The position numbers and the translations under genes were made by a program. Positions 34,556 through 44,626 of a DNA stretch of 64,000 nt are shown here, one piece after another. Position 1 is the first letter of the stretch. Each line of letters begins with the position of its first letter. The notes beneath the pieces were generated by a model. The model did not search any database. It saw only the letters and a program-made list of their open reading frames with translations, and had not been told where the DNA came from. The stretch comes from Olsenella sp. oral taxon 807 (GTDB taxonomy: Bacteria > Actinomycetota > Coriobacteriia > Coriobacteriales > Atopobiaceae), in NCBI RefSeq assembly GCF_001189515.2, contig NZ_CP012069.2, forward strand, positions 1,116,001-1,180,000, written 5' to 3'.

Positions 34556-35563
34556 CTAGCAGACGACGCTGCGCTCGATGAAATCCTTGCCGTTTGCATA
34601 TGCCTCGGCGTTGTCCAGCGTGATACGGGCAATCTGACCGAGCGCCTCATGGGTGAAGAACGCTTGGTGAGAGGTCATGACGACGTTGGGGAAGGAGCAG
34701 AGGCGCGCCGTGATGGAGGATCCCAGGATCTGGTTCTCGCGATCCTGATAGACGTTGGCGTTCTCCTCCTCGTAGACGTCGAGGCCCACGGCACCGATCT
34801 TGCCCGACCTGATACCCCGGATGAGGGCGTTGGAGTCTACGAGGGCGCCGCGCGCGCTGTTGACGAGAATCACGCCGTCCTTCATCTTTGCGATTGACTC
34901 GTCGTCGATCAGGTGGTAGCTCTCCTTGTTGAGGAAAGCGTGCAGACTGATGAGGTCGGAGTTGGCATACAGGGTGTCGTAGTCCACGTACTCGTCCACG
35001 ACATGCTCCTCGTCGACGAGCTTTTGGTTGGGGTACAGGTCAGAGCCCAGGACCTTCATGCCAAAGCCCTTGCAGATGCGGCAGAGCGCGGCGCCTATGC
35101 GGCCTGTGCCAAGAATGCCTGCGGTCTTGCCGTGCAGGGTGACGCCCACGAGGCCCTCGAGCGAGAAGTCGTTCTCGCGGACGCGGATGTAACCCTTGTG
35201 GATGCGGCGATTGGCGCACAGGGCCAGACCCATCGCATGCTCGGCGATAGCCTCGGGCGAGTAGGCCGGGACGCGGGTGACCCTCATGCCGACGGACTTG
35301 GCAAAGTCGACGTTGACGGCGTCGAAGCCAGCGCAGCGCATGAGAACGAGCTCGACGCCTAGGCCGCGCAGGACCTCGAGGGTCATGGCGGAGATGTCAG
35401 AGTTCACAAAGCCGCAGACGGCCTTGTATCCCTGCGCGAGGGTCGCGGTGAGCGGGGTGAGGTTTGTCTCGGTAAAGTTAACCTGGAGGTCAGGGTAGTC
35501 CTTGAGCTCCTTCTCGAACGAGATCTTGTCATAGCTCTTTGTGCCGAAAACGAGGATCTTCAT
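34556..35563 (-). CDS. ldhA: D-lactate dehydrogenase (2-hydroxyacid dehydrogenase family)
   Basis: A 335-residue NAD-dependent enzyme reducing pyruvate to D-lactate. The nucleotide-binding GTGRIG motif is near residue 155. The catalytic Arg is in VNSARGALVD, the Glu in GLDVYEEENANV and the His in TSHQAFFTHEAL, a combination typical of D-LDH rather than other 2-hydroxyacid dehydrogenases. The ATG at 35563 follows TTGGAGGGACG; the frame is open to 35914, but that part is not protein-like. It would regenerate NAD during fermentation and is encoded beside pyruvate kinase, which supplies its substrate. Confidence 0.9.
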   Translation of the reverse strand: MKILVFGTKSYDKISFEKELKDYPDLQVNFTETNLTPLTATLAQGYKAVCGFVNSDISAMTLEVLRGLGVELVLMRCAGFDAVNVDFAKSVGMRVTRVPAYSPEAIAEHAMGLALCANRRIHKGYIRVRENDFSLEGLVGVTLHGKTAGILGTGRIGAALCRICKGFGMKVLGSDLYPNQKLVDEEHVVDEYVDYDTLYANSDLISLHAFLNKESYHLIDDESIAKMKDGVILVNSARGALVDSNALIRGIRSGKIGAVGLDVYEEENANVYQDRENQILGSSITARLCSFPNVVMTSHQAFFTHEALGQIARITLDNAEAYANGKDFIERSVVC

Positions 35564-36025
35564 GAGACGTCCCTCCAAAAAGACGTTGACGTATGACACG
35601 CTTAACTGCATTCTAGCGCAGGCATGAGGGGTCGGAGTCGCTTTTTTGGGTAGGCGTCTCGTATTTCGTGCCGGACGGCCGCGCTCTCCCGTTCTCCTTC
35701 CTGAGGTGGCGCATGGTGTGGGTCTGCAGGAGGGCTTGGTCGAGCGCCTCACGAATCGCAACGCTCCCCGACGTGACGACGATGGCGTTGAGGCCCGCTG
35801 GAGGGCTCGACCGTGCTGACCGGGCGAAGCGGCTGTGATTTCGTACGGGGCGCGGTGCGAGCGCGGGCGTAAATCCGATACTATAGCAGGAGCGTTATGC
35901 AGCGCGCCCGGCACGGCAGCCTTGGTAGGCCCTCGCCCCTCCTGGGGACACGTACGTGGGCATCAATCTGTCGGGCGTGACGAGACTCTATGGCGGCAAC
36001 CCAGCCGCACGGCCCAGGAGGGAAG
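35564..36025. other. Intergenic region of about 460 bp between ldhA and the cation ATPase
   Basis: No intact gene. On the minus strand, roughly 35607-35810 reads as a start-less, protein-like tail (AGLNAIVVTSGSVAIREALDQ... up to a TAG) that could be a gene remnant. Promoters for both flanking divergent genes must lie here; ACTATAGC near 35880 is a possible -10 for the ATPase. Confidence 0.3.
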
Positions 36026-38707
36026 ATGAGAGAGTATCTGATACCAGCTGATGACGTACTCAAGGAGTGCGGAAGCGACGGTGCGCGAGGTCTCGACGTG
36101 GCCGTCTTCGAGGAACGTCTTGAGCAAAATGGTCCGAACAGGCTTAAGGAGGCCGAGAGGACCCCGCTCTGGATTCGCTTCTTCCAGCAGATGGCCGACC
36201 CCATGGTGATCATGCTGATCGTGGCTGCGGTCATCTCGGCCGTGACGAGTATCGCCCAGGGCGAGGCGGACTTCGCTGATGTGATCATCATCATGTTCGT
36301 TGTCGTGCTGAACTCGATCCTCGGCGTCGTTCAGGAGGAGAAGTCCGAGGAGGCGCTCGCGGCGCTGCAGGAGATGGCTGCGGCAACGAGCAAGGTCATC
36401 AGAGGCGGCGAGCAGCTCAGTGTGCCTTCCTCCGAGATTGTCGTGGGAGACATCGTGGTCCTTGAGGCCGGTGACTCCGTGCCTGCTGACTGTCGCATCC
36501 TTGAGAGTGCGAGCATGAAGGTCGAGGAGGCGGCCCTCACCGGCGAGTCAGTGCCTGTGACCAAGCGTGCCGACGTGATCGAGCTCACCGAGGGGGCAGA
36601 CGACGTTCCCCTCGGCGATCGCAAGAACATGTGTTACATGGGCTCCACCGTCGTCTTTGGCCGTGGCCGCGCCGTCGTGGTCGCCTGCGGCATGGATACC
36701 GAGATGGGCAAGATCGCCGACGCCATCTCGCGGACCGAAGACGAGCAGACACCGCTTCAGGTCAAGCTCGACGAGCTCTCGAAGGCGATGACCATCCTGG
36801 TCATCGCCATCTCCGTGGTCATCTTCCTCACGGGCTTCATCAAGTACGGCCTCGGCTTCCTCTCCAACGTTAGCCACGTGCTTGACACCTTCATGATCGC
36901 CGTGTCGGTCGCCGTCGCAGCCATTCCGGAGGGCCTCGTTGCGGTCGTGACGATCGTGCTCTCCATGGGCGTCACCAAGATGAGCCAGCGCCACGCCATC
37001 ATCCGCAAGCTCTCGGCCGTGGAGACGCTAGGATGTACGCAGATCATCTGCTCGGACAAGACGGGCACGCTCACGCAGAACAAGATGACCGTCGTCGAGC
37101 ACGCGACCGAGAACCTCAGCGCCCACGTGCGCAGCATGGCTCTTGCCTCCGACGCGAAGTGGGACGCCGCAGATGGCGTTGCGAAGGGTGAGCCCACCGA
37201 GGCCGCCCTCGTCACCGATGCCGCCAAGATGGGCTTCACCACGGCCCACCTCGACGAGAGCCGCCCGCGCATAGGCGAGGCGCCCTTTGACTCCACACGC
37301 AAGATGATGTCTGTCGTCGTGCGCGGCAAGGGTTCGGTCATGCAGCATACCAAGGGTGGCCCCGACGTCGTGCTCGCGCGCTGCACCACCTACCTCTCGG
37401 AGACCGGCATCGTCCCCATGACCGATGAGCTGCGCTCGGAGATCATGGAGCAGAACAAGGCCATGGCCGACAAGGCGCTGCGCGTCATGGCCTCCGCACG
37501 CCGTGACTGGGGAGCAAGCGGCCCTGAGAGCTATGATCCCTCCTACCTCGAGCACGACCTCACCTTCGTGGGCCTCTCGGGCATGATCGATCCCGTCCGC
37601 CCCGAGGTGAGGGCGGCCGTCGAGGAGGCCCACTCAGCCGGTATCCGCGTCGTCATGATCACGGGTGATCATATCGACACCGCTGTCGCCATCGCCAGAG
37701 AGCTCGGCATCATCGAGCGTAGGAGTCAGGCCATCACCGGTGCGGAGCTTGACCGGGTCTCTGACGAGGAGCTGGCAGACACGATCGGCGACTACGGCGT
37801 CTATGCCCGCGTTCAGCCCGAGCATAAGGTCCGCATCGTTGACGCGTGGAAGGCTCAGGGTAAGGTCGTCGGCATGACGGGCGACGGTGTGAACGATGCG
37901 CCCTCGATCAAGCGGGCGGACATCGGCATTGGCATGGGCATCACAGGCACCGACGTCACCAAGAACGTCGCCGACATGGTGCTCGCCGACGACAACTTCG
38001 CCACCATCATTGGCGCGGTCGAAGAGGGCAGGCGCATCTACGACAACATTCGCAAGTGCATACAGTTTCTGCTCTCCTCCAACCTCGCCGAGGTCATCTC
38101 GGTCTTCGTCGCATCCCTCGTCGGCTTTACGATACTGGAGCCCACACACCTGCTCTGGATCAACCTCATCACCGACTCGCTGCCCGCGCTCGCGATGGCC
38201 ACGGAGGCCGCCGAACCCAACATCATGGGGCGCAAGCCCCGCGACGCGAAGGATGGCATCTTCTCGGGCGGCCTTGGCGTTGACACACTGGTACAGGGGG
38301 TCGTGATCTCGGTGCTCACCTTGGTCAGCTACTTCATCGGGCATTGGTACGAGTACCATACCCTTGACATCGGCCAGGTCCTGCAGGATCCATCGGCTGG
38401 CGTGAAGGGCATGACGATGGCCTTCCTGACGCTCTCCATGGTCGAGATGTTCCACTCGCTCAACATGCGCAGTCGCCGCGCGTCACTCTTTACGCTCAAG
38501 GGACAGAACAAGTGGCTGTGGGGCGCCTTCGTCGTGGCGCTGCTTCTGACCTACCTAGCCATCGAGACACCCCTTTCCGTCGCGTTCCACTTCGCTGAGA
38601 TAGACCTCACGCTATATGGCATCGCCATGGGCCTTGCCCTCCTCATCATTCCTATCGTCGAGATCGAGAAGGCCGTCATGCGCGCCATTGACAGGGGCAG
38701 GGAGTAG
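36026..38707 (+). CDS. P-type cation-transporting ATPase, calcium (type IIA) class
   Basis: An 893-residue P-type ATPase with the calcium-pump layout. It has an N-terminal cation-transporter domain (IPADDVLKECG...), TGES in the actuator domain, the PEGL motif in membrane helix 4, phosphorylation site SDKTGT with D344, and the hinge GDGVNDAPSIK. Ten hydrophobic segments are expected and about ten are visible, including a C-terminal group of six. The ATG at 36026 is behind AGGAGGGAAG; an open frame begins twelve codons earlier. It would use ATP to export Ca2+ (or possibly Mn2+). Single-gene unit upstream of rsgA. The IIA class is well supported; the ion is inferred. Confidence 0.87.
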   Translation: MREYLIPADDVLKECGSDGARGLDVAVFEERLEQNGPNRLKEAERTPLWIRFFQQMADPMVIMLIVAAVISAVTSIAQGEADFADVIIIMFVVVLNSILGVVQEEKSEEALAALQEMAAATSKVIRGGEQLSVPSSEIVVGDIVVLEAGDSVPADCRILESASMKVEEAALTGESVPVTKRADVIELTEGADDVPLGDRKNMCYMGSTVVFGRGRAVVVACGMDTEMGKIADAISRTEDEQTPLQVKLDELSKAMTILVIAISVVIFLTGFIKYGLGFLSNVSHVLDTFMIAVSVAVAAIPEGLVAVVTIVLSMGVTKMSQRHAIIRKLSAVETLGCTQIICSDKTGTLTQNKMTVVEHATENLSAHVRSMALASDAKWDAADGVAKGEPTEAALVTDAAKMGFTTAHLDESRPRIGEAPFDSTRKMMSVVVRGKGSVMQHTKGGPDVVLARCTTYLSETGIVPMTDELRSEIMEQNKAMADKALRVMASARRDWGASGPESYDPSYLEHDLTFVGLSGMIDPVRPEVRAAVEEAHSAGIRVVMITGDHIDTAVAIARELGIIERRSQAITGAELDRVSDEELADTIGDYGVYARVQPEHKVRIVDAWKAQGKVVGMTGDGVNDAPSIKRADIGIGMGITGTDVTKNVADMVLADDNFATIIGAVEEGRRIYDNIRKCIQFLLSSNLAEVISVFVASLVGFTILEPTHLLWINLITDSLPALAMATEAAEPNIMGRKPRDAKDGIFSGGLGVDTLVQGVVISVLTLVSYFIGHWYEYHTLDIGQVLQDPSAGVKGMTMAFLTLSMVEMFHSLNMRSRRASLFTLKGQNKWLWGAFVVALLLTYLAIETPLSVAFHFAEIDLTLYGIAMGLALLIIPIVEIEKAVMRAIDRGRE

Positions 38708-38723
38708 AAGGGCAGGGGGCCTC

Positions 38724-39914
38724 GTGTCCAAGCGCAAGCGCAGCGCTACGGGTGGGAGACGCCAGGGCCCCGGTGGGACCAGGGATGTTCTGTTGGCGCT
38801 TCCATCCCTGCGTGACCTGCCCGTCTGGGGCGACCTCTCTCCCAGCGAGAGGCAGCGCGCCGACTTCACGAGGATGCGCGAGACCCTCGCCTCGACAGGG
38901 GACGTGAAGCGAGAGGAGCTCTTCCTCGGCTGTGTCGTCTGTCTTGACAGGGGCTTTCCCGCTGTCCTCTTCGAGGGTGGGGTCGTGCGCGCCGAGTTTG
39001 CAGCGCAGCTCACCAAGAGTGGCTTCTCGCGCATCGCCGTTGGCGACTGGGTGTGTTTGCGCATCGTCCCAGAGCATGAGGTGGCACAGGCGGTGGGCAT
39101 CGTATTGAGGGAGAACGACATCGCCAGATGGCGCGGTGGCTCGCGTGGCGAGAGGCAGACCCTTGCCGCTAACGTCGACTTGGTGCTCGTCGTGCAACCT
39201 TTGGGTGGCGGCGATGGCGGCGCGGGCCTTGCTCGCATCGCCCGCTCGGCGCTTGTCGCCGCAAACTGTCACGCACGCATTGCGGTCGTGCTCACCAAGG
39301 CCGATCGCCTCGACGTGGAAGGGGTCGTCCGTGCGGTCGCAGGGGTGCGGGAGCTCTTGGGAGACGGCGTGCCCGTGGTGGCGACGTCAGCTGCCGACGT
39401 CGCCCGTGAGTGCGAGTCACGTGGCGAGGCGGTGCGGGCGCTCGGAGCTTCCTGGGGCCTCGATGGCGTTCGTGAGCTGGTGCCCAAGGGGACGGTGTCC
39501 ATCGTGTTGGGCGAGTCCGGTGCGGGGAAGTCGACGGTCCTGAACAGGATCCTTGGGTATGACGTCCTCAAGACGGGGGCGGTGCGTGACCGTGACGGGG
39601 CCGGTCGCCACACCACGGTGGCGAGGCGCATGGTACGCCTGCCGGGCGGTGGCGTCATCGTGGATGAGCCGGGGCTCAGGAGCCTGCCACTCGTCGGCCA
39701 CGAGCGTGGGTTGGCAGCTCTCTTTCCCGAGGTGGCCCGCGTTGCCCAAGAGTGCCGCTTTCGTGACTGCACGCACACGCATGAGCCGGGATGCGCCGTG
39801 CGCCGTGCGCTTTTTGACAAAACGTGCGAAAAGGCGAGGGTTGATGCGTGGGTCGCGCTCGCCGCAGAGATGAGGACGGGCGCTAGCTCGCTCGATCCCG
39901 ACGTGGTGTTGTGA
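38724..39914 (+). CDS. rsgA: Ribosome small subunit GTPase RsgA (circularly permuted GTPase)
   Basis: A 396-residue YjeQ/RsgA protein that checks 30S subunit maturation. An N-terminal OB-fold (VGDWVCLRI) precedes a permuted GTPase domain: G4 VLTKAD first, then G1 GESGAGKST, then G3 DEPGLR. A C-terminal zinc knuckle follows, C-x5-C-x5-H-x-C (CRFRDCTHTHEPGC). I start at GTG 38724 (CTCGTGTCCAAGCGC), which has GGCAGGGGG just before it and gives a Lys/Arg-rich N-terminus; the open frame extends back over the end of the ATPase gene. It is longer than E. coli RsgA (350 residues) mainly through the N-terminal extension. A terminator follows. Confidence 0.88.
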   Translation: MSKRKRSATGGRRQGPGGTRDVLLALPSLRDLPVWGDLSPSERQRADFTRMRETLASTGDVKREELFLGCVVCLDRGFPAVLFEGGVVRAEFAAQLTKSGFSRIAVGDWVCLRIVPEHEVAQAVGIVLRENDIARWRGGSRGERQTLAANVDLVLVVQPLGGGDGGAGLARIARSALVAANCHARIAVVLTKADRLDVEGVVRAVAGVRELLGDGVPVVATSAADVARECESRGEAVRALGASWGLDGVRELVPKGTVSIVLGESGAGKSTVLNRILGYDVLKTGAVRDRDGAGRHTTVARRMVRLPGGGVIVDEPGLRSLPLVGHERGLAALFPEVARVAQECRFRDCTHTHEPGCAVRRALFDKTCEKARVDAWVALAAEMRTGASSLDPDVVL

Positions 39915-39941
39915 TTTTTTCCCTACCCCTTGAATGTTGAT

Positions 39942-39972
39942 GGCGCTCCGAGCTGCGGCGGGGCGCCTTTTT
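39942..39972 (+). terminator. Intrinsic terminator of rsgA
   Basis: GGCGCTCCG and CGGGGCGCC arms around a short loop form a GC-rich stem followed by TTTTT, 28 bp after the rsgA stop codon. It separates rsgA from the Tad locus. Confidence 0.75.
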
Positions 39973-40130
39973 GTTAGGCAAGCGCTATCTGCGGGCCAGT
40001 CGCCGGCAAGCAAGAAAAAGAATCTGGGCAGTTCAGAGGCCCATTCTCCCCGACAATCCTATCAAGCGCAGGAGTTCCTCACACAGAGGGGGCCGCGCGG
40101 GAGGGTGGAGCCCATGACGAGGGGAGAGGG

Positions 40131-40868
40131 ATGACGCTCAGGTTCAGGCTCATATTCGCGACGGCATGCGCCGTTCTCGCGATCATGTTGGGAGCGGCGT
40201 ACTCGGACAAGGTCAAGGCAGACGTGGAGCGGCAAAGGAGTGACGCCATCGCCCGCTATGGAGGCGAGGTCGTGGGCGTCGTCGTCACCAAAGACGGTCT
40301 CAGGCCGGGTGACGTGGTCGAGGCCTCCGACGTTGGTATGCGTGACTGGGTAGCCGAGCTCGTTCCCGAGGGAGCACTCACGGGACTCAACGACGCCGTG
40401 GGCAGGGAGGTCACCTGTCCAGTGGCACGAAACTCCATCATGACCCAGACCTGCTTCGAGAGTGAGTCGGAACTTGCCGAGGTCCCTGCGGGGTTCGTGG
40501 GTGTGAGCATTCCCTTCTCCGACAAGCTGGGCGTCTCCCGCAACGTCGCGAGGGGCGCGAAGCTCATTGCCTACGCGGTCGATAAGGACGGCTCGAAGCA
40601 GATCGGCACGGGGATAGAGGTGCTCTCCAGCTCGGCTGCGACTGCGAGTGCCACATCTGCCGCCCAGATCGTGGTGGCAGTCAGGGCGTCCGATGTCGAG
40701 AGGGTGCTCTCTGCCAGCAACATCGGCACCCTCAAGTTCGTCGTCCCCGCAGATGACGTGGATGCCAAGGACGTGGGCGCAGGACCCAACGCGGGTGCAC
40801 CTCCCCAGGCTCCACAGGCCGTGGTGGGTGAGGGAGGGGCTGCTGCCCCCGAGGCAGGGACGCCGTAA
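40131..40868 (+). CDS. cpaB: Flp pilus assembly protein CpaB/RcpC (SAF domain)
   Basis: A 245-residue protein with one N-terminal membrane segment (residues about 5-23) and an extracytoplasmic SAF-like domain (VVTKDGLRPGDVVEASDV, then PAGFVGVSIPFSDKLGVSRNV), as in CpaB/RcpC. Its Ala/Pro/Gly-rich C-terminus is probably disordered. CpaB stabilises the pilus assembly apparatus at the membrane. The start follows GAGGGGAGAGGG. It is the first gene of a roughly 10-kb Tad operon, with each following gene overlapping or within a few dozen bases of the last. Confidence 0.8.
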   Translation: MTLRFRLIFATACAVLAIMLGAAYSDKVKADVERQRSDAIARYGGEVVGVVVTKDGLRPGDVVEASDVGMRDWVAELVPEGALTGLNDAVGREVTCPVARNSIMTQTCFESESELAEVPAGFVGVSIPFSDKLGVSRNVARGAKLIAYAVDKDGSKQIGTGIEVLSSSAATASATSAAQIVVAVRASDVERVLSASNIGTLKFVVPADDVDAKDVGAGPNAGAPPQAPQAVVGEGGAAAPEAGTP

Positions 40869-40881
40869 GGATGCAAGCGTG

Positions 40882-42384
40882 ATGGGACGCAGGACAGGGA
40901 TGGGAAAGACAATGGGCGAGAACATAAACGGTACGTGTGACCTGTGGTTGGGCTATACGAGCAAGAGGACGCGTAGGGACTTGATTAGGGCGCTGAGGTT
41001 GGTCGCACCTCATGCTTCGCTGAGTTTCTTGGGCAGTGCGAAAGAACTGCGTGACGCCTTTCTGGACGAGGAACCAGGCACGGTTGGCGCGATGGTCGGT
41101 CTCAGTGAGCGAGGCGTCTCGGACGTGAACCTTGCGGCGGCCATCGCGAGGGACGGTCGAGCGGCACAGGTCGCCCTCGTGTCGAGAGGTGCATCAGGAT
41201 CGCTCAGGTCTCGTGCCGCGCGTGCCGGTGTCACCCAGGTCATCGACATACAGGATGCATCCCTTCCATCTTACGGCCCCTCCCAGGGCTTGGGACAATC
41301 TGCTGAAGTGACCAGGGAGAAAAACGAACAGGTCGAGGGTCAAACACGTAGGCAGGGGAGGGGACGACAAACAAGGCGAAAGCCGAAGGCCCTTGCTGCG
41401 GCATCGAGCCCTGCAGGGAAGCATGCGCAGGGATCAGTCCGTGTGACAGCTGATGCCGGAGTGCCTGTGGCTGATACCTCTGCGGCGGGGGCCGCCTCTG
41501 TTGATGACGTCCAAAACGCCGAGGGGAGAGCCGCTTGCGAGGACGATCTCGCCACTCATGATGACACGTCACCTCTCATCACCTTTGTCTCGGGTCGCGG
41601 GGGCGTCGGCAAGACGACGCTCGTCGCCACCTGTGCCGTGCGAGCAGCCTCCTGGGGCATGAGCGTCGCTGTCGTGGACCTCGACCTCTCATGCGGCAAC
41701 CTTTTCTCCTGCTTCGGGGCATCGCACGGCGTGGACCTCACTCGGCTCGCACAAGAGGGCATGACGGCGGAGCGTATGGGCAGGTCGAGCATACGGCTCG
41801 CAAAAAACGTACTCCTCTGGGGTCCCTGCGAGAGGCCCGAGGACGCCGAGGTCTTCATGCCACATGTGGGAGAGCTCCTCGACTATCTGCAGAGTCGCTT
41901 CGGGTTGGTGCTGGTGGACAGCTCAACGACATTCAACGAGGCCGTGGCGCGCGCCGCCCAGGCGGCGGACCGCCTTGTGCTCGTGAGCGGTCAGGAGGCG
42001 GGTGCCCTCGCGTCGCTCGCAAGGACAAGTGCTCTGGCTGTGCGCTTGGGCGTGGCGCGGACGCGCATCGTGCGTGTCGAGAGCTCAGCAAACCTCAGGG
42101 TCACGCCGCCCGCGCTACTCGGAAGGGCCGAGATCGGTCTCGAGGGGGCACGGCTCTTCAGGGTCGCGGACGGTGGAGATGACGTGCGGGACCTGATCGG
42201 ATCAGGCGCGGTCGCGTCGCTCGCGCTGGAGGAGGGGGAGTTTAGCGACTCAACTGGGTTGTTTCTGGCTCAACTCCTCTCGGAGTTGGGGAGGCTTCCG
42301 GACTCGGATGCGGCACGACAAGATCTGCAGGCCAAGGTGGGCCGCAAGAGATTCTCTCTCTTCGGACTCAGGAAGGAGGCGTAG
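40882..42384 (+). CDS. tadZ: TadZ/CpaE-like ParA-type ATPase of the Tad pilus
   Basis: A 500-residue protein with a degenerate receiver-like N-terminus (about 1-130), a basic and Ala-rich linker (about 150-230) and a ParA/MinD ATPase domain. Its deviant Walker A is SGRGGVGKTT near residue 240 and a Walker B-like VLVDSS lies near 350. TadZ localises the pilus machine at the pole. Several ATGs are possible (40882, 40900, 40912); the first is used, as the others would only shorten a region that is weakly conserved. The frame is also open upstream into cpaB, but that segment is not protein-like. Confidence 0.8.
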   Translation: MGRRTGMGKTMGENINGTCDLWLGYTSKRTRRDLIRALRLVAPHASLSFLGSAKELRDAFLDEEPGTVGAMVGLSERGVSDVNLAAAIARDGRAAQVALVSRGASGSLRSRAARAGVTQVIDIQDASLPSYGPSQGLGQSAEVTREKNEQVEGQTRRQGRGRQTRRKPKALAAASSPAGKHAQGSVRVTADAGVPVADTSAAGAASVDDVQNAEGRAACEDDLATHDDTSPLITFVSGRGGVGKTTLVATCAVRAASWGMSVAVVDLDLSCGNLFSCFGASHGVDLTRLAQEGMTAERMGRSSIRLAKNVLLWGPCERPEDAEVFMPHVGELLDYLQSRFGLVLVDSSTTFNEAVARAAQAADRLVLVSGQEAGALASLARTSALAVRLGVARTRIVRVESSANLRVTPPALLGRAEIGLEGARLFRVADGGDDVRDLIGSGAVASLALEEGEFSDSTGLFLAQLLSELGRLPDSDAARQDLQAKVGRKRFSLFGLRKEA

Positions 42385-42386
42385 CG

Positions 42387-43718
42387 GTGTCGTTGCTGGA
42401 ACTGGTCAGGGAGCAGGAGTCGCAGGTTGAGGGCGGCACCATGGTCGCTCTGCGCAGGCCTTCTGAGGAGGATGTGACCGAGCGCCTCAAGGGCGATCTC
42501 GTTGAGCGCCTCGGTCTTGGCGTGGTCGCTCAATTCGCTGCGGGTTCTGACATCTCGCGTGCCCGCAGAGAACTGTCTGTGACCTGCCGCGCGATCCTCA
42601 ATACGGCTGCCTATGCCGACGTTGCCCTCGATGACAGGGAGAGGCTGGTCAGGAGGACTCTCGATGACATATGTGGTCTCGGTCCTTTGCAAGAGCTCCT
42701 CGAGGACGAGGAGGTAAGCGAGGTCGTGGTCAACGGCACACGTGGTCTCTTCTTCGAGAAGCACGGGCGCCTACAGGCGGCACAGGCGGTGTTCGAGTCG
42801 GACGAGCAGATCCTCATGATCATCGACCGCATACTCGCTCCTCTGGGTCGGCGCCTCGACAGGGCGAGTCCCATCGTGAACGCTCGCCTCGCGAACGGGG
42901 ATCGCGTGAACGCGGTGGCGGCGCCGGTCTCGGTGGACGGGCCAGCGGTGACCATCCGTAAGTTCTCGAACCGCATCTCATCCTTGGAGAGACTCGTAAG
43001 CCTTGGGTCGCTTCCCGAGTGGTATGCCCGGCTCCTCTCGCTCGCCGTGCGGATGCGCGAGGACATCGCCGTCGCGGGGGGCACGGGTTCGGGCAAGACG
43101 ACGCTCTTGAATGCGCTCTCATGCGAGATAGGCCTCGAGGAGCGCATCGTGACCATCGAGGACTCTGCTGAGCTGCGCTTCGACCGGCATCCCGACGTCG
43201 TGAGGCTCGAGGCAAGGGACTCCTCCATAGAGGGGACGGGTGAGGTGACCATACGCGATCTCGTCAAGAACGCCCTGCGCATGCGACCCGACCGCATCAT
43301 CGTCGGGGAATGTCGCTCCGAGGAGACCATCGACATGCTCCAGGCGATGAACACGGGGCACGACGGTTCGCTGACGACGCTCCATGCGGGCACGCCCAAG
43401 GAGGCGATCCTGCGCCTTGTGCTCATGGCCCGCTTTGGGATGGACCTTCCGACAGAGGTCATCGAGGCCCAGATCGCGACAGCGCTCGATCTTCTGGTGA
43501 TGAGCCATCGCATGAGCGACGGTCTGCGCTTCATCGGGTCTCTGAGCGAGGTCAGTCTGGGCGAGGACGATGGTGTGAGGCTCGTTGAATGCGTCCGTTT
43601 CGACGAGCTCGAGCGTAACTGGAAGCTCGTCCGTGAGCCTCGGTTTGTGGACGCGGCCCTGAGGGCGGGCATGGTGGGCGAGCAGGAGGTGAGGTCATGG
43701 AGGTCCCGTTTTCCATAG
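42387..43718 (+). CDS. tadA: Tad pilus assembly ATPase TadA/CpaF
   Basis: A 443-residue secretion ATPase of the VirB11/TadA type. Walker A is AGGTGSGKTT near residue 235. The Asp box lies in VTIEDSAELRF, the Walker B region in MRPDRIIVGECRSEETIDM, and the His box in GHDGSLTTLHAG. It powers polymerisation of Flp pilin. GTG 42387 follows GGAAGGAGG. Its 3' end overlaps the start of tadB by 22 bp. Confidence 0.92.
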   Translation: MSLLELVREQESQVEGGTMVALRRPSEEDVTERLKGDLVERLGLGVVAQFAAGSDISRARRELSVTCRAILNTAAYADVALDDRERLVRRTLDDICGLGPLQELLEDEEVSEVVVNGTRGLFFEKHGRLQAAQAVFESDEQILMIIDRILAPLGRRLDRASPIVNARLANGDRVNAVAAPVSVDGPAVTIRKFSNRISSLERLVSLGSLPEWYARLLSLAVRMREDIAVAGGTGSGKTTLLNALSCEIGLEERIVTIEDSAELRFDRHPDVVRLEARDSSIEGTGEVTIRDLVKNALRMRPDRIIVGECRSEETIDMLQAMNTGHDGSLTTLHAGTPKEAILRLVLMARFGMDLPTEVIEAQIATALDLLVMSHRMSDGLRFIGSLSEVSLGEDDGVRLVECVRFDELERNWKLVREPRFVDAALRAGMVGEQEVRSWRSRFP

Positions 43719-44626
43719 GTCTCGGCATGTTGGCGTGGGTGTGCTGCTTTGTTCAGCTTGACGGAGGGGATCGGCAGGTATTCAGTGTCCTGAGGGGACG
43801 CCTGCGACTTGCGCGCGAGCTAAACAAGCTGCTGTGGGCGCTTTCCAAGACGGTGCCGGTAGGTCGGCTCCTTACGCTCGACTCCTGGAGGCATGCGTCA
43901 GACGCGCTGGCGCGACGGCTCCAGGGCAAGAGCATCCTGCTCGTGCGCGAGCAGGCCTGCGCCCTGATCTTGCTGGTTGCGATGCTTCTGATGCTCATGC
44001 TTCACAGCGTGGTCGCCACGCTTGTCATCGCGACCACTCTTGGTGTCGGCATCCCGGCTTGGCATGCGTCTTGCCTGCGTCGAGACGGACAGGACCTTCT
44101 GCGAGAGATGCCCAACGTATTCCGCACGCTCGCCATGGCCTTAGGTTCCGGAGAGACGCTCTCTCAGGCCATCGGCTACGCGGGGACGCACGCGGGCGGC
44201 GTCGCGGGCGCCGCGTTCTCGCGGGCGAGCCTGCGCTTGAGCTGCGGGGCATCAGTGAGCGAGGCGATCGACAGGCTCTGCGAGGAGCTCGATGCCCCGG
44301 GTGTTGGGCTGCTCTGCACGGCGCTCGTCATATCTCAGCGTACGGGCAGTCCCCTCAAGGGTCTCCTCGAGCACTCGGCACGTCTGATCGAGCGGCAGAG
44401 CGAGTTCGAACGCATGCTCGCGGTGAAGACGGCGCAGGTAAGGCTCTCGGTACGTGTCGTCTCTGCCATACCTGCCCTCCTTGTCGTGGGGCTGTCGGCG
44501 CTCTCGGTTGACTTCAGGAACGGGATCATGACACCTGCGGGAACGTTCAGCCTGGTTGTGGCGACGATCTTGGATGTGCTTGCGATGGCGATCATCAAAC
44601 GGCAGATGGGAGGAATTCTCGAATGA
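43697..44626 (+). CDS. tadB: Tad pilus assembly membrane protein TadB
   Basis: A 309-residue T2SF-domain platform protein. Membrane segments are at about 90-120 and 255-305, and the central T2SF motif region (FRTLAMALGSGETLSQAIGYAG, LLCTALVISQRTGSPL) is intact. With TadC it forms the inner-membrane platform turned by TadA. The start is inside the end of tadA and the stop overlaps tadC (ATGA), so expression is coupled. Confidence 0.87.
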   Translation: MEVPFSIGLGMLAWVCCFVQLDGGDRQVFSVLRGRLRLARELNKLLWALSKTVPVGRLLTLDSWRHASDALARRLQGKSILLVREQACALILLVAMLLMLMLHSVVATLVIATTLGVGIPAWHASCLRRDGQDLLREMPNVFRTLAMALGSGETLSQAIGYAGTHAGGVAGAAFSRASLRLSCGASVSEAIDRLCEELDAPGVGLLCTALVISQRTGSPLKGLLEHSARLIERQSEFERMLAVKTAQVRLSVRVVSAIPALLVVGLSALSVDFRNGIMTPAGTFSLVVATILDVLAMAIIKRQMGGILE